This document shows positions 47,204-49,347 of a stretch of DNA of 49,347 nt, one piece after another. The position numbers and the translations under genes were made by a program. Every line of letters begins with the position of its first letter. Position 1 is the first letter of the stretch. The stretch covers positions 1 to 49,347 of the forward strand of contig CATVYG010000014.1 in NCBI GenBank assembly GCA_958348225.1. The letters run 5' to 3'. The notes below the pieces were generated by a model. It saw only the letters and a list, made by a program, of their open reading frames with translations, made no database searches and was not told the origin of the DNA. The DNA is from an uncultured Collinsella sp. Lineage in GTDB: Bacteria; Actinomycetota; Coriobacteriia; Coriobacteriales; Coriobacteriaceae.

Positions 47204-49168
47204 ATGGCAGAGAACCAGAACGCCGCCGAGCAGGCATCGACGCTCAACGACGAGCGCGCCACGCGCCTGGCCAAGCGCGCCGCCCTGTTCGAGGCGGGCC
47301 AGAACCCCTATCCCGAGCACTCCGAGATCGAGGACTACGTTGCCGACATCGAGGCTAAGTATGCCGAGCTTGCCGATGGCGAGGACACCGAGGACGTCGT
47401 GAAGATCGGCGGCCGCGTGGTCGCCAAGCGCGGTCAGGGCAAGATCATGTTCATCGTCGTGCGCGACGCTACCGCCGAGATTCAGCTGTTCTGCCGCATC
47501 AACGACATGGATGAGGCAGCCTGGAATACGCTCAAGGCCCTCGATCTTGGCGATATCCTGGGCGTGACCGGCGTGATCGTGCGCACCAAGCGTGGCCAGC
47601 TTTCCGTCGCCCCCAAGAGCGCGAAACTGCTCTCCAAGGCCGTTCGCCCGCTGCCCGAGAAGTTCCATGGCCTCTCCGACAAGGAGACCCGCTATCGTCA
47701 GCGCTATGTCGACCTGATTGCCAACGACGATGTTCGCGAGACCTTCCGCAAGCGCTCGCAGATTCTCTCCACTTTCCGCCGCTTTATGGAGTCCGACGGC
47801 TACATGGAGGTCGAGACCCCCATTCTGCAGACTATCCAGGGTGGCGCTACGGCTAAGCCGTTCATCACGCACTTCAACGCGCTCGATCAAGAGTGCTACC
47901 TGCGCATTGCTACCGAGCTGCACCTCAAGCGCTGCATCGTCGGTGGCTTTGAGCGTGTCTTCGAGATTGGCCGCATCTTCCGTAACGAGGGCATGGACCT
48001 TACCCACAACCCCGAGTTCACCACGATGGAGGCCTACCGTGCCTTCTCCGACCTCGAGGGCATGAAGGCGCTCGCCCAGGGTGTCATCAAGGCTGCCAAC
48101 AAGGCCATCGGCAACCCCGAGGTCATTGAGTACCAGGGTCAGACCATCGATCTTTCCGGTGAGTGGGCAAGCCGTCCCATGACCGACATCGTCTCGGACG
48201 TGCTCGGCAAGCAGGTCACCATCGACACGCCGGTCGAGGAGCTTGCCGCCGCCGCACGCGAGAAGGGCCTGGAGATTAAGCCCGAGTGGACTGCTGGCAA
48301 GATCATCGCCGAGATTTACGATGAGCTGGGCGAGGACACCATCGTCAACCCGACCTTCGTATGCGATTACCCCATCGAGGTCAGCCCGCTTGCCAAGCGT
48401 TTTGAGGACGATCCGCGCCTGACGCACCGCTTTGAGCTGGTCATCGCCGGCCACGAGTACGCCAACGCATTCTCCGAGCTCAACGACCCGGTCGACCAGG
48501 CCGAGCGCTTTGCTGCCCAGATGGCTGAGAAGGCCGGCGGCGACGACGAGGCTATGGAGTACGACGAGGACTACGTGCGCGCCCTCGAGTACGGTATGCC
48601 TCCCGCGGGCGGCATCGGCATCGGTATCGATCGCGTGGTCATGCTGCTCACCAACCAGGCTTCCATTCGCGACGTCCTGCTGTTCCCGCATATGAAGCCC
48701 GAGAAGGGTTTCCAGTCCGGTGCCGCCGCTGCCAAGGCTGCCGAGGCCGGCAACGCCGCAAGCCCGTTCGTCAAGCCGCTCAAGCCCACGCTCGATTACT
48801 CCAAGATCGCCGTTGAGCCGCTGTTCGAGGAATTCGTCGACTTTGATACCTTCTCCAAGAGCGATTTCCGCGCTGTGAAGGTCAAGGCATGCGAGGCCGT
48901 CAAGAAGTCCAAGAAGCTGCTGAACTTTACGCTCGACGACGGCACCGGCACCGACCGCACCATCCTCTCCGGCATCCATGGCTACTATGAGCCCGAGGAC
49001 CTGGTCGGCAAGACCTTGCTCGCCATCACCAATCTGCCTCCGCGCAAGATGATGGGTATTCCCAGCTGCGGTATGCTGATCAGCGCCATCCACGAGGAGG
49101 AGGGCGAGGAGCGCCTCAACCTGATTCAGCTCGACGCTTCCATCCCCGCCGGCGCAAAGATGTACTAA
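47204..49168 (+). CDS. lysS: Class II lysyl-tRNA synthetase with C-terminal Trbp111 domain
   Basis: A 654-residue LysRS. Residues about 60-165 are the N-terminal OB-fold anticodon domain. Residues about 170-505 are the class II catalytic core: motif 2 FRNEGMDLTHNPEFTTMEAY and motif 3 GGIGIGIDRVVML. Typical LysRS ends here. A linker of Ala/Lys-rich sequence (506-530) then leads to an EMAP-II/Trbp111 tRNA-binding domain at about 545-654, as usually found at the C-terminus of MetRS (DFRAVKVKACEAVKKSKKLL, ILSGIHGYYEPEDLVGK, PRKMMGIPSCGMLISA). The start follows TTGAGGAGCTAACT. The extra domain probably strengthens tRNA binding. Confidence 0.94.
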   Translation: MAENQNAAEQASTLNDERATRLAKRAALFEAGQNPYPEHSEIEDYVADIEAKYAELADGEDTEDVVKIGGRVVAKRGQGKIMFIVVRDATAEIQLFCRINDMDEAAWNTLKALDLGDILGVTGVIVRTKRGQLSVAPKSAKLLSKAVRPLPEKFHGLSDKETRYRQRYVDLIANDDVRETFRKRSQILSTFRRFMESDGYMEVETPILQTIQGGATAKPFITHFNALDQECYLRIATELHLKRCIVGGFERVFEIGRIFRNEGMDLTHNPEFTTMEAYRAFSDLEGMKALAQGVIKAANKAIGNPEVIEYQGQTIDLSGEWASRPMTDIVSDVLGKQVTIDTPVEELAAAAREKGLEIKPEWTAGKIIAEIYDELGEDTIVNPTFVCDYPIEVSPLAKRFEDDPRLTHRFELVIAGHEYANAFSELNDPVDQAERFAAQMAEKAGGDDEAMEYDEDYVRALEYGMPPAGGIGIGIDRVVMLLTNQASIRDVLLFPHMKPEKGFQSGAAAAKAAEAGNAASPFVKPLKPTLDYSKIAVEPLFEEFVDFDTFSKSDFRAVKVKACEAVKKSKKLLNFTLDDGTGTDRTILSGIHGYYEPEDLVGKTLLAITNLPPRKMMGIPSCGMLISAIHEEEGEERLNLIQLDASIPAGAKMY

Positions 49169-49171
49169 CTA

Positions 49172-49199
49172 GTTACGCGGTTTTACCAAACCGCGTAAC
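49172..49199 (+). terminator. Hairpin just after lysS
   Basis: GTTACGCGGTTT (49172-49183) pairs perfectly with AAACCGCGTAAC (49188-49199) around TACC. There is no T-run, so it may only protect the 3' end. Confidence 0.6.
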
Positions 49200-49212
49200 G
49201 GCTCGACGCTGC

Positions 49213-49311
49213 GCGGGCCGCATTTGGACAATCTGACGTTCAACTTCAAGGGCGCGACCAGAAGGTCGGCGCCCTTTCGTTTCACGTCACCTTGTCACAA
49301 ATGCGGCCCGC
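49213..49311. repeat. Nested palindrome after lysS
   Basis: Arms GCGGGCCGCATTTG (49213-49226) and its complement (49298-49311) pair perfectly, continuing to GACAA / TTGTC with one bulge. The interior holds a hairpin, AAGGGCGCGACC with GGTCGGCGCCCTT (one extra base), followed by TTTCG. Same layout as the two structures around groESL. Nothing else is seen to the end of the window. Confidence 0.75.
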
Positions 49312-49347
49312 TCGCTCATATGACCCAATCCGCTGTCAAGAGCCACA

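Noticed and set aside
1..49347. CRISPR array, prophage, defence island
   Set aside because: No regularly spaced direct repeats, no cas, integrase, transposase or phage genes were seen.

Overview
The window looks like chromosomal core DNA of a high-GC Gram-positive of the class Coriobacteriia, most like Collinsella. This rests on base composition, GAG/GCC/CTG-rich codon use, Gram-positive marker genes (Asp23/AmaP, Veg, ECF transporters, a sortase-anchored wall protein), and dense intergenic hairpin repeats. The assignment is inference from gene content; no rRNA is present. No phage, plasmid, CRISPR array or known defence system was found.

Layout: 0.3-3.7 kb carries a 3-hydroxyacyl-CoA dehydrogenase, a decayed aryl-sulfate sulfotransferase, a small secreted or anchored protein and a DUF389 membrane protein. 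4.0-7.5 kb is one large CAP-domain, coiled-coil, sortase-anchored surface protein with a nine-G tract just after its signal peptide. 7.7-14.8 kb holds an OPT transporter, coaX, a dCMP deaminase, a NifU-type Fe-S protein, lgt and a large polytopic membrane protein. 14.9-20.0 kb has yebC, the amaP-DUF2273-asp23 envelope-stress operon, a YitT protein and a zinc-ribbon membrane protein. 20.1-23.4 kb has an M20 amidohydrolase divergent from an amidohydrolase-3 enzyme. 23.4-26.5 kb is groES-groEL, bracketed by two large nested palindromes. 26.7-30.2 kb is an FMN riboswitch controlling a complete riboflavin ECF transporter. 30.2-31.2 kb has two tandem flavin-type PNPOx proteins. 31.3-36.3 kb is argCJBD behind a likely ArgR operator. 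36.4-37.0 kb is an accessory patch with a MITE-like element, tRNA-derived repeats and tRNA-Val. 37.2-46.0 kb carries asnB, a MurE-type ligase, a HAD phosphatase, murI, rph, rdgB, dtd, veg and ispE. 46.1-49.2 kb has tRNA-Pro, tatA, greA and an unusual lysS.

The genes are mostly housekeeping: cofactor supply (CoA, FMN/riboflavin, isoprenoid precursors), wall building (lgt, murI, murE, asp23, veg), nucleotide-pool and translation quality control (rdgB, dcd, dtd, lysS, rph), arginine and asparagine synthesis, and protein folding.

The most notable signals are: (1) a G9 tract in the surface-protein gene where a one-base gain or loss gives an immediate stop, which predicts ON/OFF phase variation; (2) a LysRS with a C-terminal Trbp111/EMAP-type tRNA-binding domain; (3) large nested inverted repeats, one with 40-bp perfect arms, on both sides of groESL and again after lysS; (4) a family of 52-bp hairpin repeats that begin at stop codons; and (5) a tRNA-Val locus with duplicated tRNA pieces beside a MITE-like element. 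The large structures and repeat families have no function I can name.
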